A stretch of 64,000 bases of DNA, from positions 558,001-622,000 of the forward strand of contig RSEE01000003.1 of NCBI GenBank assembly GCA_003971905.1. The letters run 5' to 3'. This document shows positions 12,465 through 23,017 of the stretch, piece after piece; position 1 is the stretch's first letter, and each line of letters starts with the position of its first letter. The stretch comes from Moniliella sp. 'wahieum' (lineage: Eukaryota > Basidiomycota > Moniliellomycetes > Moniliellales > Moniliellaceae). Below the pieces are notes generated by a model. The model did no database searches. It had not been told where the DNA came from and worked only from the letters and a program-made list of their open reading frames with translations. The translations under genes and the position numbers were made by a program.

Positions 12465-13179
12465 GGGGGAAGTTGATGATCTGGACCCAAGATGTGGTGG
12501 CGTGGCAAATATTTGGGTTGCGTGGGTTAGTGCGGGGATCTGTTGCGGGGATCTCTGTAGGGCATAAGCCGTTCAGCCATCGATGCGGAGGGCAATGTGG
12601 CTAATGGCTGCCTTGCGCCACCTGCCTTTGCTTGGTGGAGCAAGACTGGCCACATGCGACGGGAGGCTTACTAACCCTAAAGTGCCCCAGCGCTTCCGGT
12701 ATTGCTGGAGCCTAAAATACCCGGCGCTGTTTCTTAGCTTCGACATGTTCGCGTTCGCTCCTACTCATCGCTTCGACGCGCCCACAGCTGTCGACCGACA
12801 GTCATTAATCGTTATGCATTGTATGTCACCCCGATTAGGCCAGAGCATGTTGGATTAGTTACAAATCCCGAGCGGAGAAGTCGCGTGGTAAAACATGATT
12901 TCGGATGAGGCGTAGGGAGGACTGGGCACGTACAACAGAAGGCTGTTGTATCCACTCCCAGCCCAAAGGCTGGAGAAGACTGTTTGTCCCAGCTTGGATT
13001 GCGGAAATCCTAATTGCATTGATAGGAATGCTCCCCTGTGTTGCACGGAGGTGGGCAACTGCGAAGAACGAATACTGTACCATCAGTGAACAGAGGATAA
13101 TAGAAAGCTAGGGGATGACGCATGTGCAGGAGTAAGGCCATGCGAGCAAGAAGATCAACATGTAATTAGCAGCCATCCC
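12465..13179. other. Intergenic, no gene seen
   Basis: About 700 bp upstream of the coiled-coil gene and downstream of the next - strand gene. Only short unsupported ORFs. Confidence 0.4.
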
Positions 13180-13784
13180 TCATTCGTCACGCATCTTATC
13201 TTGCATTCGCTTCATTTGGATATACCAATCCGTGTCATCGGTTGCTGGCCGGGAGGGTTTCTTACGTTCGTCCAGACGTTCTTGCCGCGCCTCACGAGCC
13301 TCCCGCTCCTCATCCGCTGCTCGACGGAAAGTGTTGCGCATCTCGGGTTTTACATCGTCAAGACGCATTGGCCCCTTGGAAGGCGAAAACGGATCCTCCA
13401 TGTCATGTGGCTCCCCATAATCTTCTTGTGGAATAACTGCCAGAAGGATGAATTAGCCACTGATGGAGAACAACAGGGGAACAATGAAAACGCACACTTC
13501 TTCTCGATCGCTTCCCGTTCAATGATGGGCGGACCCTTGAACTTTGGGATTGGCTTTCCCTCAGCAAGACGGGCTGGAAGGTGGTCGATCTGATGCACTG
13601 CCCTAGCCACGAGGCGGTGGAATGTGGGGGATCGCATCATCTGTCCGCAAAGTTAGCGCAGGTGCGGTGCGTAGAGTGGCGCGCCACCAAGACGGATACA
13701 TACAGCAACCGTGAGCCTCTGTGTAATGGCAGGCGCAATAGCGCTTACGATGGCACGGATGAATGAGGGTGGTATGGGCGCCAT
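13180..13784 (-). CDS. Small protein of 160 aa, three exons, intact; possibly mitochondrial
   Basis: Exons on the minus strand are 13784-13704, 13640-13496 and 13436-13180, joined by introns with GTATGT/GCTAAC/ACAG and GTGCGT/GGCAG signals. The spliced length is 483 nt, exactly 161 codons with the stop. The N-terminus MAPIPPSFIRAIVSAIAPAI is amphipathic with Arg and no acidic residues, suggesting mitochondrial import or an inner-membrane helix. It is followed by RSPTFHRLVARAVHQIDHLP. The second half is charged and helical (RRAADEEREAREARQERLDE) and ends in DWYIQMKRMQDKMRDE. I do not recognise the family. Some MIOREX-type mitochondrial proteins have a similar build, but that is only a resemblance. 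Clean splicing phases support the gene model well. Confidence 0.7.
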
Positions 13785-14101
13785 CTGGGATATGGAGATG
13801 AGGAGGAGAAGGGGATGGAGGCGGTGGCGGTGGCGGTGAAACAAGGACTTGCGAAGCATGCTTTCATCGATTGAATTGATATTTGATGCCGTGAACATTT
13901 CATGGTATGCTCACGTAAGATGGGGTGCATCACACACGTGGCACTGCCCCTGCGCCTGATGAGATCGATTAGTGCGCCACTCTAATCTGCGCTGGGGTGG
14001 TCGTATCGATCGCATCAAGGCGAGGCCTGAGCGCACAAAGCGCAGGTCTGTGAGAGGTGAACCACCACCACACCCCTCCTTCCGGATTCCCATCTCGCAC
14101 G
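13785..14101. promoter_or_regulatory. Divergent promoter region between the 160-aa gene and CAP
   Basis: About 320 bp between two divergently read starts (13784 on - and 14102 on +), so it must hold both promoters. No distinct TATA box is seen. Confidence 0.45.
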
Positions 14102-15683
14102 ATGGCCGCTCCGTCCCCTTGGGAAACCTGACGACGATCATCAAGCGCCTTGAAGCCGCCACTTCCCGTCTCGAGGACCTGGCGGAGGCGCAGGCTGCTG
14201 GTGCTCCCCCTGCCCCCCAGCCAGCTGCGGCTTCCGCTGCACCGGCTGTCGCAGCTGGCGCGGTTACTGGGGCCGCTGCGTCAGTGGCTGCATCTGGCAG
14301 CGCCCCCCTCCTCCTCCCCCCCCCCCCCTCCCTCCTCCTCCTCGGCTGTCGAACCTGCTGCGCCTGAGGTACCCAAGGCAGTGGAAGCCTTCGACGAAGC
14401 AATTAAGGACCCGTTGGCCAAGTTTGTCGAACTCAGTAACCAGATTGGCGGGCTGGTGGCCGACCAGGCGAGTGACTTTGCTAAGACGTTCGATGCGCAG
14501 CGTGCACTTATATGGATCGCGGCTGAGAGCAAGAAGCCGGCCGAGGGATTTGCGACACCTGGGTGTGACGTGCTGCTCAGGTCGTTGCAGGAGTCGGTCA
14601 TGGCCACAACTGAGGTGCGAGAGAAAAATCGAGGGGAGCGGAAACTGTTCAACCATCTATCGGCTGTTTCAGAGGGTGCTCCTGCTGTGGGTTGGGTGGC
14701 TGTTGAGCCCAAACCGGCTCCCTTTGTAGGGGAAATGAAGGATGCGGCGCAGTTTTACTCGAACCGGTGATCAAGGAGTTTAAGGACACGGACAAGACCC
14801 ATGTCGAGTGGACCCGAGCGCTTGCTGCACTACTCACCGCACTTCAGGCTACGTCAAGCAGTACCACACCACTGGTTTGGCTTGGAACCCCAAGGGAGGC
14901 GATGCGTTATCGTTTAAGATTCCCGGAACAAGTGATGGAGCTCCTCCTGCCCCTGCGGCCCCTGCTCCACCTGGTGCTCCCGTGCCTCCTCCTCCTCCCC
15001 TGTTGCGGCATCTGCACCTGCTGGCGGTATGGACGCAGTCTTTGCCCAATTGAACAAGGGCGAAGGCATCACCAAGGCACTCAAGAAGGTGGACGAACGC
15101 AGAAGACCCACAAGAACCCCGAGTTGCGCGGCCACACCGACAGCTCCAACCCGCATGGGTCTGCGCGGCCTAAGGTGCCCTCTAAGCCAGCTACTACGAG
15201 CGAAGAAGCCACCTGTCTTGGCCCTAGGGGAACAAGTGGATCGTGGAGAACCAGGAGAACGAACGCAACATCGTCATTAAGGACACGGAACTGGGCCATA
15301 CCGTCAATATCTTCCATTGCAATTCATCTACCATCCAGATCAAGGGCAAGGTGAACCAAATTAATATTGTGGGGTGCTCCAAGCTCTCGCTCGTGTTCGA
15401 CTCGGTGGTGGCATCTGTCGATATCACTCACTCCCCCTCGTTTGAGGTGCAGGTGATTGGCAAGGTGCCCACCATTCTCCTTGATGGGTGCGATTCGGGC
15501 CAGATTTACCTCTCGGCTGAATCGCTTGAGGTTGACTTGGTCACGGCCAAGTGCTCTGCAATCAACGTGTCGGTCCCCAAGAATGGATCGGACGAGTTTA
15601 CGGAGCTTGCTTTGCCGGAACAGATGAAACACACGTTCCCCGGCGGCAAGCTCCAGACGGAGATTGTAGCACATGCTGGCTAA
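14102..15683 (+). CDS. SRV2: CAP/SRV2 adenylyl cyclase-associated protein (frameshifted)
   Basis: Cyclase-associated protein, which recycles actin monomers and cofilin and links Ras-cAMP signalling to actin. Domain order: N-terminal NLTTIIKRLEAATSRLEDLA with the RLE motif that contacts adenylyl cyclase (14125-14190), and an Ala/Pro linker ending in a C9-C10 run (near 14310-14330). Then the helical folded domain: VEAFDEAIKDPLAKFVELSN through GLVADQASDFAKTF and VIKEFKDTDKTHVEWTRALA to TTGLAWNPKG (14380-14900). A poly-Pro profilin-binding tract follows (14940-15010), then a WH2-like segment MDAVFAQLNKGEGITKALKK (15030-15090). The beta-helical CARP domain runs from NKWIVENQENERNIVIKDTE to the stop at 15681-15683. 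Frames shift near 14115, 14330, 14768, 14850, 15000, 15100 and 15225, often at homopolymers. The start at 14102 (ATGGCCGCTCCG) needs one indel before NLTT. Confidence 0.9.
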
Positions 15684-16666
15684 GCGCTAAGCGCTTGAGC
15701 TTTTTCTTCTCTCTGCTCGGGCCCTCGACGCATCTTTTGCCCTGTGCACGGCAATAACTTCGACGCATTTGTGGCCCTCAGACCTGAGTCAGGCCTCAGT
15801 ACCTCAGTAATGAATAAGATGGGACGTGGCGCGCGCGTGAGGGGATGCAAATGAACAGCTGGCTGCCCTGGAAACGGGTACCGGTAACCTCCAACTTATC
15901 CAGGGGGCTGGACCGGCCCTGCTTCACAGACGTGCTTGAAGCCTTGTGCTCACCACTTCATGCTTGAAGACTTGGGTGGGCCTCGCCGAGGCGCGCGCGC
16001 GCTGAGCCTCGGGCCTGAGGGTCGATCATCGACCAACGTCGATCACCGCGAGCGCTCAGCGGCTCAGCGCTGAAGCTCAGCTCAGTACGTCTGAGCGGCT
16101 CATTAGTCACTAGTCACTAGTCACTAGTCACTAGCTGCGCTCAGGCTGAGCAGCACTAGTGAGGCTCAGCTTGCACTTAGCACTCACTAGACTGGAGCAC
16201 TTGGCCTCCTCGCCTTGTCTGGATCTGAAGCTTGGAGGTTGCTCCGCAGTCGATCCACTGGGTAGATCCCCGAGTACTCCCGAGTTGTACCCTGTTGTAC
16301 CCTGGCACGCATCGGGTGGGCCCACTATCGAGGGGATACTGGATCGATACTGGGCGGCAGTGTTATTAATGTTCAAGCTTCAAGCGCCAAGGACAAGGGA
16401 GGATATATAAGGGTGCTTACGTGTGGGCCCTGCCAGACCAGGCAGTAGCGTTGAAGCGTGCAGGGGTCTTTCATAATCTACCGTGTGCTCGGTCTTCGGG
16501 CCTCGATTCTCTGTCGCAAATGCACAAGGTGGCCCAGCTTCCGCAACCAATAACGCGGCAATGGATACCATTCCATTTCTCGTTGCGCTATTACTTCCAA
16601 CTCCACCGTCCTGTGGCTCTTCGTTCTGCCCCCCGACCTGTCGTTAACGTTTAACCACCCCTCACT
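15684..16666. other. Intergenic, palindrome-rich, upstream of ceramidase
   Basis: About 980 bp. It holds a GCGCGCGCGC run near 15990-16000, many CTGAG/CTCAG inverted words (15990-16180) and the heptad array at 16104-16134. A likely TATA-type element (gatatataagg) lies at 16402. No protein. Confidence 0.5.
16104..16134. repeat. Period-7 array, TAGTCAC x4.4
   Basis: Four perfect TAGTCAC units plus TAG. Each contains the self-complementary hexamer ACTAGT with one C spacer. Confidence 0.95.
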
Positions 16667-17838
16667 ATGGCCTTCATCGCTCGAGACGATCCTCTGCCCC
16701 GCGGCGCATGGGGCGACATCACATGGCGAGTCCCCTTTCCCTTCCCCATCCTATCCTCTCTCGTTCGCCATCGCTAGTTACTGACCGCTGGACAGCACGC
16801 TGTATTGGTGCGAGGAGAAGTACCAATGGTCCCGCTGGGTCGCCGAGCCAGTCAACACGCTGAGCAGCATGATTTTCGTCTACCTCGGGTGGTACGGAGC
16901 ACGATTGGTGCAGCAGAACAGGATGCAAAAGCGCTTCATGCTCGGTTCCATTGGTATGTCCCACATCTCGCCAGCGAATTAGTGTCCTAACCACTTGTTA
17001 TGGCCCCTTCCAGCCTTGGCGGTCGTGGGTTTGGGCTCAGTTGCATTCCATGGCACGCTCAAGTACTCCGCCCAGATGATGGATGTACGTATCTCTTGAC
17101 GCGCACTATCCGCCGCGGTACTCATTCGTATTACTGACCATCTTTTTAGGAGATTCCTATGATCTGGGCCGCGAGCGTGTTTGCCTTCTCGGCATTCGAA
17201 ACCAGCATCGGAAAACCTCATCGCCCCATCTTGCTGCCTGCCGTCTTTGTGGGCACTTCTGTTGGCATCCCATTAGCGTATCTGGCGCTCAACCACCCCG
17301 TCTTCCACCAGGCTGGTACGTCATACTATCCTCTCGAGCTACCTACTATCCACGTATAACCCTCATGAGCACTAGGATCTGACACTATGCAGCGTATGCG
17401 GTCTTGCTTCTGTCGGCGGCTGGCCGGGTGCTGTGGTTGTTGTACAGCCCAAACTCCCCCATGGACCGAAGCTCCACCATTGGAGCACAGCACACACGCG
17501 TTGCGCGTAAACTACTCTTTACGGGAGCCGCCATGTTCCTTCTCGGGTTCTTCATTTGGAACCTGGACAACATCTTTTGCCAGCGCCTGCGCGATACCCG
17601 CAATCTTCTCCGCGCTCATCATCTCTCCTACCTCGCCCTTCTACTCCAAGGACACGCCATCTGGCACTTCTTCACTGCCGTCGGCGCATGGAATCTGGTC
17701 ATCAGTCTGGCCCTTGTCATCGAATCCATCAAACAGGGGCCGGAGGTCTGGCGCATCGGCCCCTCCGCCTACGGCATCTTGGGTGGCGGCTGGATCTTCC
17801 CATCGCTGTACCGCGTTACCAAAAAGAAAGATACCTAA
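16667..17838 (+). CDS. Alkaline ceramidase (YPC1/YDC1 type), five exons
   Basis: Multi-pass ER/Golgi hydrolase that cleaves (phyto)ceramide to a sphingoid base and fatty acid. Exons: about 16667-16729, 16796-16953, 17014-17084, 17150-17315 and 17393-17838. Junctions of exons 2 to 5 keep the frame (for example G plus CC gives Ala; DEIPMIW is restored). Family signatures: TLYWCEEKYQWSRWVAEPVN followed by TLSSM; VAFHGTLKYSAQMMDEIPM with the zinc-binding His and neighbouring Asp; and GHAIWHFFTAVGAWN with the HxxxH zinc pair. Several hydrophobic helices fill the rest, and the C-terminus is Lys-rich (RVTKKKDT), a possible ER-retention type tail. The exon 1/2 junction does not keep phase with a GT donor at 16730. 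A GC donor after ACATG (16725), or a single-base error, would fix it. About 300 aa, a normal size. Confidence 0.92.
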
Positions 17839-19137
17839 ACTAAACCATTGTCGATCAAGGGACCTGGGTCATTATTTCTATTGGATTCTGCTCCCATTGG
17901 CATATTGTACACCGAGATCATGCATTGCGACTCCTGATAAGCGGAGACCGGCAAGCAGATCATCGAGATGTCCAGTTCAGCAATGCATGCCTAGTGACAG
18001 TCGCCAATCAAGCTACTACGCCACCCACTTAGGAGTTGCCCTCGTTCCCTCGTCGATAGACAATTGTGTATCGTCTGAAATGAAGGGCGTGTCGCCGGTT
18101 TCGGAGTCAGGCATAGCCTAATACATGGGTGCCAGTAAGGTGCGGTCACGCCAAGAACTCGACCCTGGGGGTGGTTTGGCCGGACCACAATGGCGTTTAC
18201 GCGTCTTTGTTCGTGTGGGGGGTGTTAGACTGCGATCCTGCAGCTGTTGCTCCTTTCGTCCTAGCTCGGTGCATATAGTGGCTACCCGTCTCTGGTCATC
18301 CGGTCATAGGCGAATTATGAACTCGATTGCCGTGATGTCATACTCTGCAGAAAAGGGTGAGACAAGGGCGCCTGGCTGTCGTTGAGTCTCGTGCAGCGGA
18401 GTTCCTCTTACGGCTTGAGGCTCCGACAAGTAGTCCAGGTAGGTAGTGTTCCGTTGGGCGCTCTGGCTCTGTGAGAGCACAGCGCGCGCTCGGCGATGAG
18501 GCTCATCAACATCTGAGTCCGGAAGCTTGAAGAGGGCCTGAGCGCCCTGAGGCTCAGGTGAGCTTTCACTCAGCGCTCAGACTGAGTACTGAGTAGCTGC
18601 TGAGCAGCTCAGGAGCGCTCAGGCTGAGCGGCGAGTGAGTGATCAGTGATCGGGCAGTATTCCACGTCACGCGTCACGTGCGCTCATCGGGACGGGCGCC
18701 GGCAAAAGTCCGTGCGCAGCTAACTGAGTCACGTTGGCGCGCGGGATGGTATCTGGTCGAAGCAGGCCGAAGCCATGTTGGACACGGCGGGGGCCCAGTG
18801 TGTGCCGCTCTCTCCTTCGCCGTATTGCGGAGGGCTGGCGTGATGCATGATGCATGATGCGCCTGCCCTCGCAGGGGCGCAGTATACGTGGCGCTCGAGC
18901 CAGTGAGGCCGATCGTGGGTGTTCGATCAGCGTCTGGGCCTGCCTCGTTCATGCGCGTCTTCTGGTAGGGTTGCGCACGGCCTTCGCACACTCCTTCTTG
19001 GACCCGTGCTTAAATAGCCCCGCTGGCGGGGGTGTTCGTTTGCTTGCCCCCCACCCGAGTCTACCCGGATCCACTCTTCTTGTACGCTTTCCCTCGTTCG
19101 TCTTCAAATTGGAGCTCGGGCTAACTTGGCGCAGATC
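17839..19137. other. Intergenic between ceramidase and cyclophilin
   Basis: About 1.3 kb. The middle (18400-18700) is packed with CTGAG/CTCAG, AGCGCT and AGCTCA words. Period-7 pairs occur at 18666-18679 (GTCACGC, GTCACGT) and 18842-18859 (GATGCAT). The CT-rich stretch before 19138, with ctaacttggcgcag, could be the end of a 5' UTR intron. No protein recognised. Confidence 0.45.
18842..18859. repeat. Period-7 array, GATGCAT x2.6
   Basis: Two full GATGCAT units plus GATG; the core ATGCAT is self-complementary. Confidence 0.8.
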
Positions 19138-19625
19138 ATGTCTAAGGTCTTTTTCGACATCTCCCGCAACGGCTCCCCTCTTGGCCGTGTCGTCTTCCAG
19201 CTGTACGATGCTGACGTCCCCAAGACGGCCAAGAACTTCCTCGAGCTGAGCACTGGCCAGCACGGCTACGGGTACGCCGGCTCGACGTTCCACCGTGTCA
19301 TTCCCCAGTTCATGCTCCAGGGTGGTGACTTCACTGCTGGCAACGGCACCGGTGGCAAGTCCATCTACGGCGCCAAGTTCCCCGACGAGAACTTCAAGTT
19401 CAAGCACACCAAGCCCGGTCTTTTTCGATGGCCAACGCTGGCCCCAACACGAACGGCTCGCAGTTCTTCATCACCACTGTTCCCACCCCGTGGCTCGACG
19501 GCAAGCACGTCGTTTTCGGTGAGGTGATCGAGGGTTTCGATGTTGTCAAGAAGGTTGAGTCGTACGGCTCGGGCTCGGGCAAGACCAACGGCACCATCAA
19601 GATCGACCAGTCGGGTGCTCTCTAA
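19138..19625 (+). CDS. CPR1: Cyclophilin A peptidyl-prolyl isomerase (one-base deletion)
   Basis: Cytosolic cyclophilin, the cyclosporin A target and proline cis-trans isomerase. ATG at 19138 starts [20 protein letters not shown]. The active-site block [20 protein letters not shown] includes the catalytic Arg. NGSQFFITT and the drug-contact Trp in [13 protein letters not shown] are all present, and the end is IKIDQSGAL with the stop at 19623-19625. The span of 488 nt is one base short of 163 codons. The frame breaks at CTTTTTCG near 19422, where one more T would give [16 protein letters not shown] read it as a homopolymer miscall in an otherwise normal 162-aa gene. There are no introns in the CDS. 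Confidence 0.93.
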
Positions 19626-21032
19626 GTGCATACCGAGTCAATCCCATTGATGCCCTTAGTTTGATTCACCATCATCTCGATGTGATACGTAGTGGTTAGG
19701 AGTTAATATATTCCAGTAGGCCCAGTCGAGAGAGAGTAACAACGGTGAGACGTGAGATCTGAGAGCATGCCAGGTCTCAGACCCAGTTAGACAGGTCTGA
19801 TCCTTGGACAACAGATACTAGAGTAGAAGGCATGCCCCTGAACGGACACGACGGACACGAAGCATGAGCCTCTTTCAACCGCATGAGCCTCTTTCAACGC
19901 AGCATGAGCCTCTTTCAACCACTGCTCAGTCATTGTGCAGCTTATACATAACGGCAAATCAAAAGAGCGAGTATCAGAAAACAGCTGCCATGGGTTATAG
20001 TAACCGGGCAAAGACAGAAACGCCCGACTGGCGTGTAAAATGTCTCTGTGAACAAACCCAGGACAATTGTCCAGTTTTCCTTGCCTTCAGCCTGTTTCCG
20101 CCTCTTCGGCTTCGTTTCGCCCTCCGTCTTCATCTCTATATCTGCTTCCCCCATGCAACTACTCAGCCCACTGCAGTAACGTTTTTTAAAGGGTGGGAAT
20201 CAGCAGTAAAAATGGGGGGCTCAACCTGTGGCCGACACTTCTTCTCATGGTGAGTACAGTAATGAGACTATTATTGGTGGGAAAAAGAGGGGTACGTGTT
20301 TGGGTCCAGGCGTACTGTTCATCCTGAGCTCATGGAGGAGGGTAAACTCAATCAATGGTGGCTCAGGCTGAGCTTTTGTTCCTGAGATGATGCAATCGCG
20401 TATTACTGCTTCCTAGGGCGGGGATGGGGGGAGTCTGAGAATGGGGAATGGGGTGGGAGATGGGTGCACAAAATGATGAATCGCTAGGGCTTTTTTCCTT
20501 GTCCGCCAAGAAAATTCGGCAAGCCTGACCTCATTGTCGATCACCTTCGGTGGTAGTCGAGGATCGATGTGCAAACGATGACGTTATGTGCACAGGTCAT
20601 TTCAAGTTGGTGGATGGGAAGTCTCTACAACAAGAAGTTCAGCATGCAATTAGCAAACCAACTGTCTTCGCTACAGTCATTGCTCCGCGTATCTCCAGAA
20701 ACTGCAGCTGTAGGGTGGGGGCGTTCTTCCTGAACCCCCATTTGACTTTGCTTAACTATAGTACTACTACTAATGACAGGGACAAAGACATCACACATGC
20801 TCCTTCTGGGCTCGATCTCATACTGTGCGCGTGCTCTTTGCCCGTGCCAATCCCATCAGAAGACCAGTGTTTTTGTCGCCAATAACAGCTCAGGACCTTT
20901 GGGCCCTCTCGCCATACGCTCCAAACGGGATATAGCCGTGAGTGAGTACGAATGAGGGCGACAGTCTTGTGAGTTGCATTCCAAGGTGTGGAGTTTGGGA
21001 GTTGGGATCGTGTTCCAACGGGACTGGGATTG
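19626..21032. other. Intergenic between cyclophilin and the DUF6533 pair
   Basis: About 1.4 kb between convergent genes. It contains the 20-bp tandem repeat at 19861-19920. Small ORFs elsewhere show no family features. Confidence 0.4.
19861..19920. repeat. Tandem repeat, three 20-bp units
   Basis: Three consecutive copies of a unit containing GCATGAGCCTCTTTCAAC, exactly 60 bp in total, with small differences at the joints. Confidence 0.9.
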
Positions 21033-22352
21033 TCACGCGGGAGGGAGTGATACTTTGTCCGGATCCGGTTCATCAGGGATAGATATGTGCTGTACTTCAA
21101 TGTCGATGGGGAGGAGTGTGGTGGGTGTAGGTAGTAAGATGTCACGGCGGGGTTGATGTTTGTTCCGGTTTTGCCCTGCTCTTCGCAGGTTGACCATGTA
21201 TCGTGGTGCGACCGCAAGGCTTAGCAGGGCATGCAATGGCAAAGGCAGTGCGCTCAAGGCATTGTTAGGCGGATCCCTACGGTGGAGGTAGATCCAGGTC
21301 AGGGCTAGACCCACACTTTCTACCGCCACGGCGAAGCCAAAGTACCGAATTGTGTCAAAGAGGAACTGACCGCTGACGGGACTCAGATGGGCAATGCGCC
21401 TCCTCACGTATGCCCTAATGCTGCTGTTCGATTCCGAACCGTCCGCCTTGGGGTAGAATGTCCACATCATCGCACACGTGGTGAGCAGCATGATCGTGTC
21501 GCTGATAAACGCCAGGAGGTAAATAACCACGGGCCACCAAATACCAGATTGAAGAGCGCCACAACGCATGCCCACACGAAAGTTGAGAGGTACAGATCCA
21601 CCGCCTGGCCAACTACCATGGTACAATAGACAACCGAGAGATACAAAGGGTTAATAGGAGGGGGGGCATGTGTGTGGAGGGGGGAGAGCGTACAATTCAA
21701 CACGGACCGAAGCCACCCATCCAATCCAGGATGCTGCAGTGCCGGCGACCAAGAGCCAAAGAATGGCACCGAGAACCTTGGCGTAAGGAATCGTCCGAGT
21801 AATAGAATATGTGCGGAGAGTGAAGATTACTTGAGCGTTGATGACGCTAACGGCCAAAAGTGAAATGTAGCCCGTAAGAACTGGGAGTGTGCGTGTCAGC
21901 AGGGATGCAGAATAGGACCACGAAAAGAATATCGGTACTCTCTCACTGGGAGGGGGATAAAGAGACGCGCATACATGTTTGGCAATTTGAAGGATGGCGA
22001 TAGTAGAATATGAATGCCAAGGTGAACAAGGGAATAGTAATCAGACGAGCCAGCATGTGGCAGAAGCCAGCGGGAGAGGGGGCGTATGCGCCGACTTTCA
22101 TCCAAAATGACGGACGCTTTTGTTGACTGACCTGGCGTTGGATTCGTTTCCACTCGGCGTAGTACACATACTTCCAGTCCGAAGGAAAGCTCACCAGCAG
22201 GTCCCAAATGACGCAGCCGGCAATGAAGAGGGATATCCACCATGACAATGCTCCGTCGTATGATTGTCCGTCCTGGAGGGAAACAAAGGCTGTAGTTCCT
22301 CAGGCAAATCACCCATTTGGAGGATGTCGGAAGAAGGAGTCAACTCGGCCAT
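21033..22352 (-). CDS. DUF6533-like seven-helix membrane protein, copy 1
   Basis: Basidiomycete-type multi-pass membrane protein. The start at 22352 gives MAELTPSSDILQMGDLPEEL. It is followed, after a frameshift near 22270, by YDGALSWWISLFIAGCVIWD then VSFPSDWKYVYYAEW, the DUF6533-like first helix with its acidic/aromatic exit. Further hydrophobic segments: MLARLITIPLFTLAFIFYY; the YISLLAVSVINAQVIFTLRT and VLGAILWLLVAGTAASWIGW pair; IWWPVVIYLLAFISDTIMLL; FDTIRYFGFAVAVESVGLAL; and ALPLPLHALLSLAVAPRYMV. The tail ends in IDIEVQHISIPDEPDPDKVS before the stop at 21033. Probable introns near 21890-21950 and 21610-21700 separate the coding blocks. Function unknown; no G-protein receptor motif seen. 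The copy at 23964-25511 has the same order of segments and the same IEVQHIS tail, so this is a tandem duplication. Confidence 0.7.
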
Positions 22353-22612
22353 GATATGCCAACCAGCAGACTCCTGTGGTCTTTTGGAGAACGAGGGGAA
22401 GGTCGTTGAAGGTAAAGTGTGTACAAGTATCAGAGGAGGGGTGGTTGATATATCAGTTACAGGTCCTGCCCGGGGCGGGGCTGAGCTAAAGGACGAGTTT
22501 CACCACACAGCTTGTGAGCCAAGCTTTTACGACAGGGAGAAGTAGGATATAAAATCGTGTGTATGGGACATGGCGTTAAACGTACGTTAATCGATAATCA
22601 TTCAAGTTTAAC

Positions 22613-22762
22613 GGTAACCGGTAACCGGTAACCCTTGAAGCTTGAGGGTGAGGCCTGAGGCTCAGGCTTGAAGCTTGAAGCACCAAGAAGAGGTTGACGC
22701 TGAGGCGTTGTGGCCTTGAGGTCAAGCCTCAGCCAGAGGTCAGGCCGGTCACCGGTCACCGA
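22613..22762. repeat. Period-7 arrays: GGTAACC x3, CTTGAAG x2, ACCGGTC x2
   Basis: GGTAACC repeats three times at 22613-22633, CTTGAAG twice near 22667-22680, and the ACCGGTC type near 22744-22762. CCTGAGG/CTCAGG palindromic words fill the space between. Confidence 0.85.
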
Positions 22763-22843
22763 TCAGGCCTGAGGGGTTTTGAAATTGTAATAGGATCGAA
22801 AGAGAGACCTAGTGCCTAGTGACTAGTGCTAGTGACTGGCGCC

Positions 22844-22885
22844 TAGTCACTAGTCACCGGTCACCGGTCACTAGTCACTGGTCAC
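22844..22885. repeat. Six GTCAC heptads in fixed register with changing centres
   Basis: Six consecutive 7-mers share GTCAC at positions 3-7, and the first two bases run TA, TA, CG, CG, TA, TG. This makes the embedded hexamers ACTAGT or ACCGGT, both self-complementary, without any slip in the 7-bp period. Confidence 0.95.
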
Positions 22886-22969
22886 ATGGATTGTCACATG
22901 CGTGTCACAGTGACTAGTCTCCCTCAGGAAATGTTGACGAAATGTTGAGGTATTTATATCGCCCTGAGG

Positions 22970-23017
22970 CCTGAGGGCCCCGACTCAGGCCTGAGGCTTC
23001 AAGCTTGAAGCTTGAAG
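22970..23017. repeat. Period-7 arrays AGGCCTG and AAGCTTG
   Basis: AGGCCTG units near 22970-22984 and near 22991-22999. AAGCTTG then repeats about 2.7 times near 22999-23017. Cores AGGCCT and AAGCTT are self-complementary. Confidence 0.85.
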
